The notes under the pieces were generated by a model that was not told where the DNA came from, made no database searches, and saw only the letters and a list, made by a program, of their open reading frames with translations. Below, in pieces: positions 1 through 6,342 of a stretch of 7,902 nt of DNA. The position numbers and the translations under genes are program-made. This DNA comes from Desulfurococcales archaeon (GTDB lineage: Archaea; Thermoproteota; Thermoprotei_A; Sulfolobales; Desulfurococcaceae): assembly GCA_015521265.1 (NCBI GenBank), contig WAON01000199.1, positions 1-7,902 of the forward strand, read 5' to 3'. How positions within the stretch are numbered: position 1 is the stretch's first letter; each line of letters starts with the position of its first letter.

Positions 1-116
1 CTATTATCCTATTTAATTAAATTCAGAGAATGTCTTTCAGTTCTTTCTGGTTGCTACCCTGGTTATTGGGTTTCGTGGTTGTTTAAATATTTTATGGTCT
101 AGTAGAGGTGCTTATC

Positions 117-159
117 CCAACCAAGCCCCCCTTCATCGTGGAACCCCGGGTTCGGTTGG
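117..159. repeat. Imperfect inverted repeat / hairpin in the left intergenic region
   Basis: The arms at 117-122 (CCAACC) and 154-159 (GGTTGG) pair perfectly. The stem continues with 123-124/151-152 and 126-128/148-150 around single-base bulges at 125 and 153, leaving a loop of about 19 nt. On the plus strand a TATA-like stretch (TTTAAATATTTTA, about 82-94) lies roughly 26 bp upstream. On the minus strand a second one (CTTATAC, about 179-185) lies a similar distance before position 159, so a short structured RNA could start from either side. The rest of 1-214 contains nothing I can assign. The hairpin is seen in the sequence; its role as an RNA or terminator is inference. Confidence 0.35.
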
Positions 160-214
160 TATAGATCAACAATACAGTGTATAAGATTCAGATAAGTGTT
201 TTTATGGGGAGAAA

Positions 215-293
215 TGGTGCGGCGGCCGGGATTTGAACCCGGGATCTCCGGCGTGGCAGGCCGGCGTCCTAGTCCAGGCTAGACGACCGCCGC
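215..293 (-). tRNA. tRNA-Gly (anticodon GCC), intronless, CCA encoded
   Basis: Read on the minus strand, a complete cloverleaf is present. The acceptor stem is GCGGCGG (287-293) with CCGCCGC (219-225). The D-stem pairs 281-284 with 266-269. The anticodon stem CCGGC/GCCGG (260-264 with 248-252) encloses the loop CTGCCAC (253-259), giving anticodon GCC. The T-arm is CCGGG-TTCAAAT-CCCGG (226-242). The discriminator A is at 218 and a genomic CCA follows at 215-217. The other two tRNAs in the window lack an encoded CCA. The gene begins 76 nt downstream of the CBS-gene stop on the same strand and has no convincing TATA box of its own, so it may be co-transcribed and processed; that is inference. 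Confidence 0.97.
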
Positions 294-369
294 GTTTTTC
301 TCTGTGTGTTTTTCTATGTATTGTTATTTGAAAAGGTTGTCTTGTTTATATTCCTTGTGGGTGTTTTTG

Positions 370-2250
370 TTATGTTGTTTTTGCTTTTTCTTCTTTTTCT
401 GTTTTTGTTTTTTCGCGTTTTTCGATTTCTACTAGTTGTTTTGCGCGGCGTGCTAGTTCTCTTAGTATGTCGTTCTTTGATACTATGCTTACTATTTCCC
501 TGTCTTCGCTTAGTACTGGTATTCCGTTTAGTCTTGCCTGTTTCATCATTTCTATTGCTTTGGCTAGTAGTGTGTTTGGCGGTATGTATTTACGGTATGG
601 TACCATTACGTCTATTGCTAGTAGCGGCGTGATCTTGACGTATCTACCCCTACGGGCTGCTCCCCTTACTAGTTTCCTAACCCATATCAGCCTCCGGCTC
701 TTAACACCTGTTACAGCGTCTTCGAAGGCTACGAAGGGTAGCCTATTCGCTGATACTACTCCGAGAACCCTCGAGCCATCGTAAACGGTTAGTGCGTCTA
801 GGTATAATGCCTTCATCTTGTTAACCGTGTGGTATAGGCTGTGGAATGGGTGTACGCTAGCGGTTTTACCGGGCATGATCACGTTTTCAACTAGGAGGTC
901 TCCAACAATCTTACCGGCAGCTTCAATAACTTGATCCTTCGTAATAAAACCTATAATCTCACCCTTCTCATCAACAACGAACACTACTTCACTCTCAGAA
1001 TTAACCATGCTCAAAGCAACATTCTCTACAGGCGTATCCCTCCTAACCCTTGGAACATTCCGAGTCATAATATAATCTATAAAGTACCTATCCTTACTCC
1101 TCCGCCTCCACAACGGGCCCTTAAGCCCCAGCGCGTAGAGCATATTCCACTTAGAAACAACACCGACAATATTCTCATCCTCATCAACAACTAATAGGTA
1201 ATCAGTCCTTCGACGAAGCATCTCCCTACGAGCATGCTCTACGGTGTCATTAATAGTTACAGCCGGTAATTCATCCAGTGCTATATCTTCCGCTAAAATA
1301 CCAGCCCGAACAACCGGGGCGGCGCGGGCTACCAGCACCTGCTCCATGATCTTCTCCCGGCTAGCATAGGTAAACTTCTCCTCAGCACGGACAACGATAG
1401 GCATAGGCACCCTAGCCGGAACCCTGACGCGGCCGGGCTTAGCACCCTCGAGATACGCTCTCACCAAGTCTTCAAGCGTAACTATACCGACTACATGCCC
1501 GTTCTCATCAATTACAGGGATCATTGTAAGCTCAAGCCTAGCCATAGCTTCAGCAACAGCTTCAACAGGCATGTCGGGAGTAGCAACCGGTGTTCCACGA
1601 GTCATAATCCTCCAGATCTTCGCTGGACTCGTGATATGCTGCTCGCTCTCCCGGTGGAAAAGCCAGCGGCCCTTCTCGATGAAGTTCCTAAAAGTAACAA
1701 TACCCTGAGGAATAGGCTCCTCCAAGCTACGGACGACAACTACGCCGGGCTGTGCATGATAGACTATCCTGCTCCAAACACGGTTAACCCTCTCATCACG
1801 AGTAACAATGATCTTATCTAAGTTCTTAGTAGTCATAACCTCATTAACACTCTCAGCAATCGGCTTATACCCAGCCTTAACAAGGTAGGACAACATGTCT
1901 AGTAGGGTTACAACACCCCTAAGCTCCATGTTCTCAACACTATCAACAACCGGAGCACCAAAAACCCTTGACTCCCTAATCCTCTCAAAACTCTCCCCAA
2001 GAGTCATATCCTCACTGAGAACAGGGTGCTCCCTCAAAGCATCCCTAACACGAATCCTAGTATGATGACTAGTAGGCATTACAAGCTCTATTGGAGTAAG
2101 GAAACCAAGCACGCGATCCTCAACATAACCCTTCAACACGGGAATAATATACTCACCACTACGACGAGCACGGCTACGAACAACAGTTAAAGGCAAGTCA
2201 AGCTCCCTAATAACAAGCCTAGGCTTCCTAGCAATCTCCCATATCCTCAC
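370..2250 (-). CDS. Multi-CBS-domain protein (about eight CBS repeats, no other domain)
   Basis: A 626-residue soluble protein that appears to consist only of CBS repeats. CBS pairs (Bateman modules) usually bind adenosine nucleotides or S-adenosylmethionine and regulate attached or partner proteins. Approximate repeats are 10-58, 72-124, 135-193, 211-268, 319-376, 390-446, 453-511 and 542-599, i.e. four pairs. The ligand-ribose motif [T/S]xxD is intact in repeats 2 (T115/D118), 4 (T258/D261) and 8 (S591/D594). Other repeats carry N, Q, E or R at the last position. Repeat 1 is the most divergent. The protein ends in a Lys/Glu-rich tail of about 20 residues. I chose GTG at 2250 because GGGGGTG lies 8 nt upstream; an in-frame TTG at 2271 would add seven residues but lies upstream of that site. 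No kinase, transporter or IMP dehydrogenase domain is present, so any effector must be a separate protein. Codon use changes sharply near residue 450-475 (see findings). Family assignment is firm; ligand and partner are unknown. Confidence 0.93.
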   Translation of the reverse strand: MRIWEIARKPRLVIRELDLPLTVVRSRARRSGEYIIPVLKGYVEDRVLGFLTPIELVMPTSHHTRIRVRDALREHPVLSEDMTLGESFERIRESRVFGAPVVDSVENMELRGVVTLLDMLSYLVKAGYKPIAESVNEVMTTKNLDKIIVTRDERVNRVWSRIVYHAQPGVVVVRSLEEPIPQGIVTFRNFIEKGRWLFHRESEQHITSPAKIWRIMTRGTPVATPDMPVEAVAEAMARLELTMIPVIDENGHVVGIVTLEDLVRAYLEGAKPGRVRVPARVPMPIVVRAEEKFTYASREKIMEQVLVARAAPVVRAGILAEDIALDELPAVTINDTVEHARREMLRRRTDYLLVVDEDENIVGVVSKWNMLYALGLKGPLWRRRSKDRYFIDYIMTRNVPRVRRDTPVENVALSMVNSESEVVFVVDEKGEIIGFITKDQVIEAAGKIVGDLLVENVIMPGKTASVHPFHSLYHTVNKMKALYLDALTVYDGSRVLGVVSANRLPFVAFEDAVTGVKSRRLIWVRKLVRGAARRGRYVKITPLLAIDVMVPYRKYIPPNTLLAKAIEMMKQARLNGIPVLSEDREIVSIVSKNDILRELARRAKQLVEIEKREKTKTEKEEKAKTT

Positions 2251-2258
2251 TACAACAA

Positions 2259-2265
2259 CACCCCC
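2259..2265 (-). promoter_or_regulatory. Ribosome binding site deciding the CBS-gene start
   Basis: On the minus strand GGGGGTG stands 8 nt before the GTG at 2250. This matches the spacing seen at the M20 gene, where GAGGGGTG is also 8 nt from its GTG. It supports GTG 2250 over the longer TTG 2271 form. Confidence 0.6.
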
Positions 2266-2328
2266 AACCAATCAATAACGATAAGTCTAACCCACAACAA
2301 AACACTATACCTAGAAAAATACACACAC

Positions 2329-2338
2329 CCTTATAACT
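2329..2338 (-). promoter_or_regulatory. Possible TATA box for the CBS gene
   Basis: The minus strand reads AGTTATAAGG here. A start about 26 nt downstream would give a leader of roughly 55-60 nt that includes the ribosome binding site. A second weaker candidate (ACTTATCG, about 2279-2286) would start transcription too close to the GTG. Assigned by eye only. Confidence 0.35.
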
Positions 2339-2414
2339 AATAAAACTATGGAATAAAATAAATATACCAATAAAAACACTGTAAAGACAAGCCTACAAGA
2401 ATAATCTAATGATA

Positions 2415-2423
2415 AAATATAAG
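2415..2423 (+). promoter_or_regulatory. TATA box for tRNA-Glu
   Basis: AAATATAAG lies about 30 nt before the mature 5' end at 2453, as expected for an archaeal tRNA promoter with a start a few bases upstream of the mature end. It diverges from the CBS-gene promoter in the same roughly 200-bp intergenic region. Confidence 0.6.
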
Positions 2424-2452
2424 AACCACGCATACACTTGGAAAAATAAGGA

Positions 2453-2564
2453 GCCGCCGTAGTATAGCCCGGCCAAGTATGCGGGCCTTTCGAGCAACAC
2501 ACCCTCCAATAATGGGGGGATGCAGGGAAAGCCCGTGACCCGGGTTCAAATCCCGGCGGCGGCA
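2453..2564 (+). tRNA. tRNA-Glu (anticodon TTC) with a 37-nt anticodon-loop intron
   Basis: The acceptor stem is GCCGCCG (2453-2459) with CGGCGGC (2557-2563), discriminator A2564. The next bases are CCT, so CCA is not encoded. The D-stem is 2462-2465/2477-2480. The anticodon stem CGGGC/GCCCG (2482-2486/2531-2535) encloses a loop that reads CTTTCGA after splicing, anticodon TTC at 2489-2491. The T-arm is CCGGG-TTCAAAT-CCCGG (2540-2556). The intron (2493-2529) sits at the canonical 37/38 site. Its bulge-helix-bulge has the central helix C2487-T2490 with A2524-G2527 (two G-U pairs), bulges CG^A and AA^A, and an intron helix GCA/TGC topped by a CCCTCC/GGGGGG hairpin (2502-2519). A T-rich tract (ATTTTCTC, about 2572-2579) follows and may terminate transcription. 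The splice point could move one base without changing the mature RNA. Confidence 0.96.
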
Positions 2565-2646
2565 CCTCTACTATTTTCTCCATAATAATGTATCCGGGCC
2601 CTGTATTCAACTCCTAAACGATGAGTTTACATATTTGAATAAACAA

Positions 2647-2656
2647 TTATTATATG
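2647..2656 (+). promoter_or_regulatory. TATA-like element upstream of the 2674 gene
   Basis: TTATTATATG is centred about 24 nt upstream of the ATG, the distance expected for an archaeal leaderless transcript. GGGTG at 2668-2672 lies too close to the ATG to act as a normal ribosome binding site. Confidence 0.4.
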
Positions 2657-2673
2657 TGTAGCAACATGGGTGC

Positions 2674-3408
2674 ATGGTGAATGCGTCTTTGAGGATTAAT
2701 CCCAGGCTATTAGTATGTATTATAGTAATAGTAGCTCTTTCACTTGGACTACTCTACTCAGCCCTAATCTACAGTGATGCAATGGGTAAGCTGGAGAGGA
2801 TCAAAGCTGACTTGAGGAATATGGCTTCAATACAGTTAAAGCTATCGGCTAGATATGCTGAATACACATTATCAAGGATCGCTGAGGAAGGGATAAATGA
2901 GTCCGGAATACTATCAAACAATACTGGATACATAGCAAACCTAACACTAACCCATCTAACCATGATAGATGAGGAATTAATAGGTATCCAGGATAGACTA
3001 GTAAACCTACACTTAACTCTAGGTGTACTATTACTGTACGAGGACGGGAAGGTGGTCGAGAAAACTAAAACTATAATCAATGAGTTGGGAAAGATAATCC
3101 AGGATTTATCAATGAATATCGAGTTATTGAAGTCAACCTACCAGGAAAAGATAGCTTACCTAAAGCATGGATCAATTGATCCAAGAGTCCTCGAGAACTA
3201 TAATAATAGGCTGAATAATACCCTTAAAAACCTAAAGCTGAAAATAGATCATCTAGATATGCTCATAAAAACTATTAGAGAAATCGAGCAGTTAGACGTA
3301 TATATTAGGAATAACCAGTACAGCCCATTAATGGATAAAGTAATAAGCGATCTATTAAACTATGAGAGTATAGCGAATGTTAAGATGCAAGCCCCTCCGG
3401 GACCGTAG
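2674..3408 (+). CDS. Membrane-anchored helical protein of unknown function
   Basis: 244 residues that I do not recognise as a named family. A short N-terminal segment with a basic residue (R7, R11) is followed by one hydrophobic helix (about 12-33). The rest is hydrophilic and almost entirely helix-forming, with heptad-like spacing of Leu/Ile at about 38-70, 95-165 and 170-210, so a coiled coil outside the membrane is likely. Four N-x-S/T sequons (N75, N82, N89, N181) fit an exported domain, because many crenarchaeal surface proteins are glycosylated. This architecture could be a uncleaved signal anchor. The ATG at 2674 lies about 26 nt after a TATA-like TTATTATATG (2647-2656), which suggests a leaderless or near-leaderless mRNA; the GTG next to it is an alternative start. 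The gene ends 9 bp from the stop of the convergent DUF4258 gene. Function unknown. Confidence 0.8.
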   Translation: MVNASLRINPRLLVCIIVIVALSLGLLYSALIYSDAMGKLERIKADLRNMASIQLKLSARYAEYTLSRIAEEGINESGILSNNTGYIANLTLTHLTMIDEELIGIQDRLVNLHLTLGVLLLYEDGKVVEKTKTIINELGKIIQDLSMNIELLKSTYQEKIAYLKHGSIDPRVLENYNNRLNNTLKNLKLKIDHLDMLIKTIREIEQLDVYIRNNQYSPLMDKVISDLLNYESIANVKMQAPPGP

Positions 3409-3417
3409 AGATCGTTG

Positions 3418-3699
3418 CTAAACTACTAGTTTATACCTAGAACGACCATAAACGGCTCGGAGTACTTCATACTCCCTCCGTCCGAGAACTGTTAAGACAA
3501 TAATACGTCTACCAAATTGTTTATAGACAACACCACAACCCCCCGGCGAAACAGAGATATATGCATCTCTAAGCCTATCATAAACCACCTGGACAGGCTG
3601 GTTTAACGCATTATAAACTTCCTCAACACTAATACCCCGCTCAGCCATCCTCCTACGCGCATGCACTGTGAACTCTACACGGAATAATTCACTACTCAA
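3418..3699 (-). CDS. DUF4258-like small protein (RelE-like fold inferred), overlapping the M20 gene
   Basis: 93 residues. The N-terminal part carries the DUF4258 signature V12-H-A-R-R-R-M-A-E-R-G-I-S24, followed by E-E-V and a helix, then beta strands with YISVS, GVVYK and RRIIVLTVL (about 47-72). In this family the His-Ala-x-x-Arg-Met-x-x-Arg-Gly-Ile helix packs on a small sheet resembling RelE-type RNases, but most members have no proven activity. I place the start at TTG 3699, which has GGGTG (3709-3713) 9 nt upstream and overlaps the M20 stop by 8 bp. The open frame extends further upstream inside the M20 gene, but that part reads as a low-complexity shadow. The overlap indicates co-transcription and probably translational coupling. 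No antitoxin-like partner is adjacent, so a toxin role is unproven. Confidence 0.75.
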   Translation of the reverse strand: MSSELFRVEFTVHARRRMAERGISVEEVYNALNQPVQVVYDRLRDAYISVSPGGCGVVYKQFGRRIIVLTVLGRREYEVLRAVYGRSRYKLVV

Positions 3700-4855
3700 A
3701 ACGGCCAACACCCGTATAGTACTTGACAACACCCTGGTAGAGCTCGACGGCTTTATAGAGGTGCTTAACCGGCACATACTCATTCGGCTTATGGGAAAGC
3801 CTCTCATCTCCAGGCCCAATACCTATCGTCAAGTAACCCTTAACACCAGCGCTATAAACTCCATCAGTGCTGAAAAGCCATGTACCAATCCTCATAGACT
3901 CGTTTATACCCTGGAGGAATCCGTGTAGAGGCTTAATCTTTTCAACGGGGACTAGCCATGCCGGATAATAATGTGTAACCCTCAATCTCCTACCCCTCCA
4001 AGTCTCCACATCTTCCTCTAAAACGTTGAGCTCCGCCCTAAGATACTCGTTTCGATACTCGTCTAAGACTAAGCGTAGAGTATTCAATACATTACCCCTA
4101 CCCACACCAACCGGGAACCTAGCATCTATAACCAGCCTACAATGATCAGGTATCATCGGTGGAAAACCCGGCTCGCAATCGATAACTGTTGGAGACAAAC
4201 TAGTCTTACCCAAAACAGGATGAGAAGGCAGCCGATCCATCACAGCATCGAGGCGGAGGATTAAGCGTGACAAAGGCTTTAACGGGTTAACACCCTCCCA
4301 AGGCATAGATGCATGAGCACTACGACCATATACTTCAACACGATAAACACTCCTACCACGCTGCCCACGGTATAGGTTTAAATTAGTTGCTTCACCCAAA
4401 ACAACTAGGTCCGGAGCTAACCCCAGCGTTTCCTCGAGGGCTTTACCGAACAATACTCCCTCACAGATCTCCTCGTGTGGTACGAAGACATAGTATAACG
4501 ACGGGCGATCACCCTCCTTAACACGGGGGATAGAAGCTACCATTGAGGCAATAGCACCCTTCATATCCGCAGCTCCACGGCCAAACAACTTATCATCTAC
4601 AACAACTGGATCATAGGGGTTATGACTCCACTCATCGAGACTACCGGGGGGAACGGTATCCATATGGCCTTCAAAAACAATACTATGATCAACACCCCCT
4701 CTAAGGATCCCGATAACGCTTCCATAATCATCGATAAAGGCTTTATCAACACCAGCCTCTACAAGCAAATCCCTTAACAGATACGCGATATCACCCTCCC
4801 CACCAGAAACACTAGGCGTACCGATAAGTTTCTTAGCAATAATTAACGGATCCAC
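3692..4855 (-). CDS. M20-family zinc metallopeptidase/deacylase (ArgE/DapE/YgeY-like)
   Basis: 387 residues, the usual length for the M20 family of cytoplasmic zinc hydrolases that remove acyl or aminoacyl groups from small amides. All catalytic positions are visible: H64-M-D66 (metal ligand and catalytic-loop Asp), D97 in GRGAADMKG (bridging ligand), E128-E129 (general base and ligand), E155 in GEAT (ligand) and H355 near the C-terminus (ligand). The lid/dimerisation domain spans about 165-290, with the dimer-interface His in RSAHAS (H181). The stretch GEATNLNLYRGQRGR (154-168) is most like the YgeY branch rather than classic ArgE. The substrate is unknown; acetylornithine, an N-acyl-amino acid or a dipeptide are possibilities. 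The GTG start at 4855 has GAGGGGTG (4864-4871) 8 nt upstream. It is the first gene of a two-gene unit with the DUF4258 protein and diverges from the glycosyltransferase gene. Confidence 0.93.
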   Translation of the reverse strand: MDPLIIAKKLIGTPSVSGGEGDIAYLLRDLLVEAGVDKAFIDDYGSVIGILRGGVDHSIVFEGHMDTVPPGSLDEWSHNPYDPVVVDDKLFGRGAADMKGAIASMVASIPRVKEGDRPSLYYVFVPHEEICEGVLFGKALEETLGLAPDLVVLGEATNLNLYRGQRGRSVYRVEVYGRSAHASMPWEGVNPLKPLSRLILRLDAVMDRLPSHPVLGKTSLSPTVIDCEPGFPPMIPDHCRLVIDARFPVGVGRGNVLNTLRLVLDEYRNEYLRAELNVLEEDVETWRGRRLRVTHYYPAWLVPVEKIKPLHGFLQGINESMRIGTWLFSTDGVYSAGVKGYLTIGIGPGDERLSHKPNEYVPVKHLYKAVELYQGVVKYYTGVGRFE

Positions 4856-4863
4856 TGCTAGAA

Positions 4864-4871
4864 CACCCCTC
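4864..4871 (-). promoter_or_regulatory. Ribosome binding site of the M20 gene
   Basis: GAGGGGTG on the minus strand, 8 nt before the GTG at 4855, is a strong match to the 16S rRNA tail. Immediately upstream is AAATATATTT (4875-4884). That is too close to serve as this gene's TATA box if the ribosome binding site is transcribed, so it may instead belong to the divergent gene or be incidental. Confidence 0.65.
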
Positions 4872-4938
4872 TAGAAATATATTTTCCAGGTAGCCATGTT
4901 TAATAATCAATACTCTAATCAGTTTTTAATAATGAGGC

Positions 4939-6312
4939 GTGGTGGTATACTACTTGAAGCTTGGAAGGGATGTTATAAAGCTACTATTATTACTGCTGCC
5001 CGGCTTGGTACTCCGCTTCATCCTGGCACCCTACACTACTGGGAGCGATATACCGCAATTCGCGGGATTCGCAGATACATTCCTACGACACGGCTTAGGC
5101 TTCTACATGTACTGCGACGGTAGCCAGGCGGCTAATGAGGGATGGGCTTATGGCTGGCCCTACGTTTACGGTCCCTTACTCATACTAGTACTAGGCCTTC
5201 TTAGACTAGTTGCGCCCGGCGAAGTCGTCCATTACTGGAAGGGCTCCACATACTACGTGTACGCACCTATCGATTGGATAGTTGCCGTAAAAACGCTCTA
5301 CATATTATTCGATACACTCGTAGCATTATCAATATATTTCTACGCTGAGAAGCTGGGTGTTAGGGGGAAGTACGCGTATCTAGCCCCCATAATATACTAC
5401 TACAACCCCATGACAATCTATATTTCAAGCATATATGGAATGTTCGACCAGATACCATTATTCTTCTACATCACCGGTCTATCCATGTACACGTACCGCT
5501 ATAATACACGCACAGGCAGACTCTTAACAGCGTTGTTATTCGCTGTATCAATAGGCTTTAAGCCAACAATGATTTATCCATTCATAATACTAGCAATAGA
5601 CCTCCTCCTCAATCATCGCTTGAAGGGTTTATTACAGCTCGCCCTAATCACCGGGCTAGTAGGATCCTTCTACGCACCCTTCTTCATCTACGCCCCCCAA
5701 AGCCTCTGGATTTACTTGAAAGCGCTTAGATCGGTTTCAAGCCCAACCTATGTATCACCAATAGTATACACGTTCAACGGGTTCACGGCAATAGCCTTCC
5801 TAGCATCAGAGCATGGAGGCTACGATTTCAAAAAGATCACTACCCAGTGGATCTGGGTATACCTAATACTATTAATACTCATAATACTAGCCTACCTGTA
5901 CGAGAAGAAAACAATTAAGTATACAAGCCTAGGCTACATAGCCTATACGGCTAGTTACTGGAGGGTTAACTTCCAATACCTAGTACCCACAACCGGCTTC
6001 GCAATACTATTAATGCTTAGGGAGAAGAGGAGTTTCTGGACGCTAACTTATGGATTACTAGTCCTAGCCCTAATAGGATTATGGCCATTAATGTACCCGG
6101 TAAGCTGGTGGGCACATGTACATATTAGGGAGCCGGCTGAATGGGTTATCAAGCTCCTAGACTCCCTATCACTAATGATCTTCGACGAAGTAGTCTACGT
6201 AATATACGCTGTAATACTAACACTAACACAGATCACACTAATAACATGTACAACCCTAAGACAAGCATGTAAAACAATTAAAAGCATCCAAGTCAAGATT
6301 ACCAAGAAATAA
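4939..6312 (+). CDS. GT-C fold membrane glycosyltransferase (Alg6/PIG-M-like)
   Basis: 457 residues with about 11-13 hydrophobic helices (roughly 12-30, 77-93, 112-136, 145-165, 170-185, 195-222, 228-252, 271-290, 303-321, 347-360, 368-388, 412-438). GT-C enzymes take sugar from a lipid-phosphate donor and act on the outer face of the membrane. Supporting features are an acidic residue in the first outer loop (D37 in GSDIPQF, the expected catalytic position), the FDTLVAL segment at 124-130, the segment YYNPMTIYISSIYGMFDQIP (154-173), which resembles PIG-M/Alg6/Alg8-type enzymes, and the motif RVNFQYLVP (342-350) near the end. The acceptor could be a glycolipid or a dolichol-linked glycan for N-glycosylation. 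GTG 4939 gives the longest form; TTG 4954, with GGTGG 8 nt upstream, is an equally good start and would remove five residues. Superfamily is likely; donor and acceptor are not determined. Confidence 0.85.
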   Translation: MVVYYLKLGRDVIKLLLLLLPGLVLRFILAPYTTGSDIPQFAGFADTFLRHGLGFYMYCDGSQAANEGWAYGWPYVYGPLLILVLGLLRLVAPGEVVHYWKGSTYYVYAPIDWIVAVKTLYILFDTLVALSIYFYAEKLGVRGKYAYLAPIIYYYNPMTIYISSIYGMFDQIPLFFYITGLSMYTYRYNTRTGRLLTALLFAVSIGFKPTMIYPFIILAIDLLLNHRLKGLLQLALITGLVGSFYAPFFIYAPQSLWIYLKALRSVSSPTYVSPIVYTFNGFTAIAFLASEHGGYDFKKITTQWIWVYLILLILIILAYLYEKKTIKYTSLGYIAYTASYWRVNFQYLVPTTGFAILLMLREKRSFWTLTYGLLVLALIGLWPLMYPVSWWAHVHIREPAEWVIKLLDSLSLMIFDEVVYVIYAVILTLTQITLITCTTLRQACKTIKSIQVKITKK

Positions 6313-6342
6313 AACCCCTAAAAACAAGAAATATTATGAAAA

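Noticed and set aside
1..102. Open frame from the left edge to TAG at 100-102
   Set aside because: Thirty-three codons without a stop are expected by chance, and the peptide shows no recognisable motif; it could be a gene tail but cannot be supported.
306..632. Plus-strand frame rich in Leu, Phe and Val
   Set aside because: It is a shadow of the T-rich plus strand opposite the A/C-ending 3' part of the CBS gene, not a real membrane protein.
2062..2068. ATGATGA resembling a C box of a C/D guide RNA
   Set aside because: It is within the CBS coding region and no D box (CTGA) follows at a suitable distance.
215..2564. tRNA-Gly and tRNA-Glu flanking the CBS gene as possible integration sites
   Set aside because: There is no integrase, no duplicated tRNA 3' end and no other mobile-element mark.
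2311..2610. Minus-strand open frame of 99 codons
   Set aside because: It reads straight through the tRNA-Glu gene in antisense; the PPPGFEPGS-like peptide is the usual artefact of an antisense T-arm.
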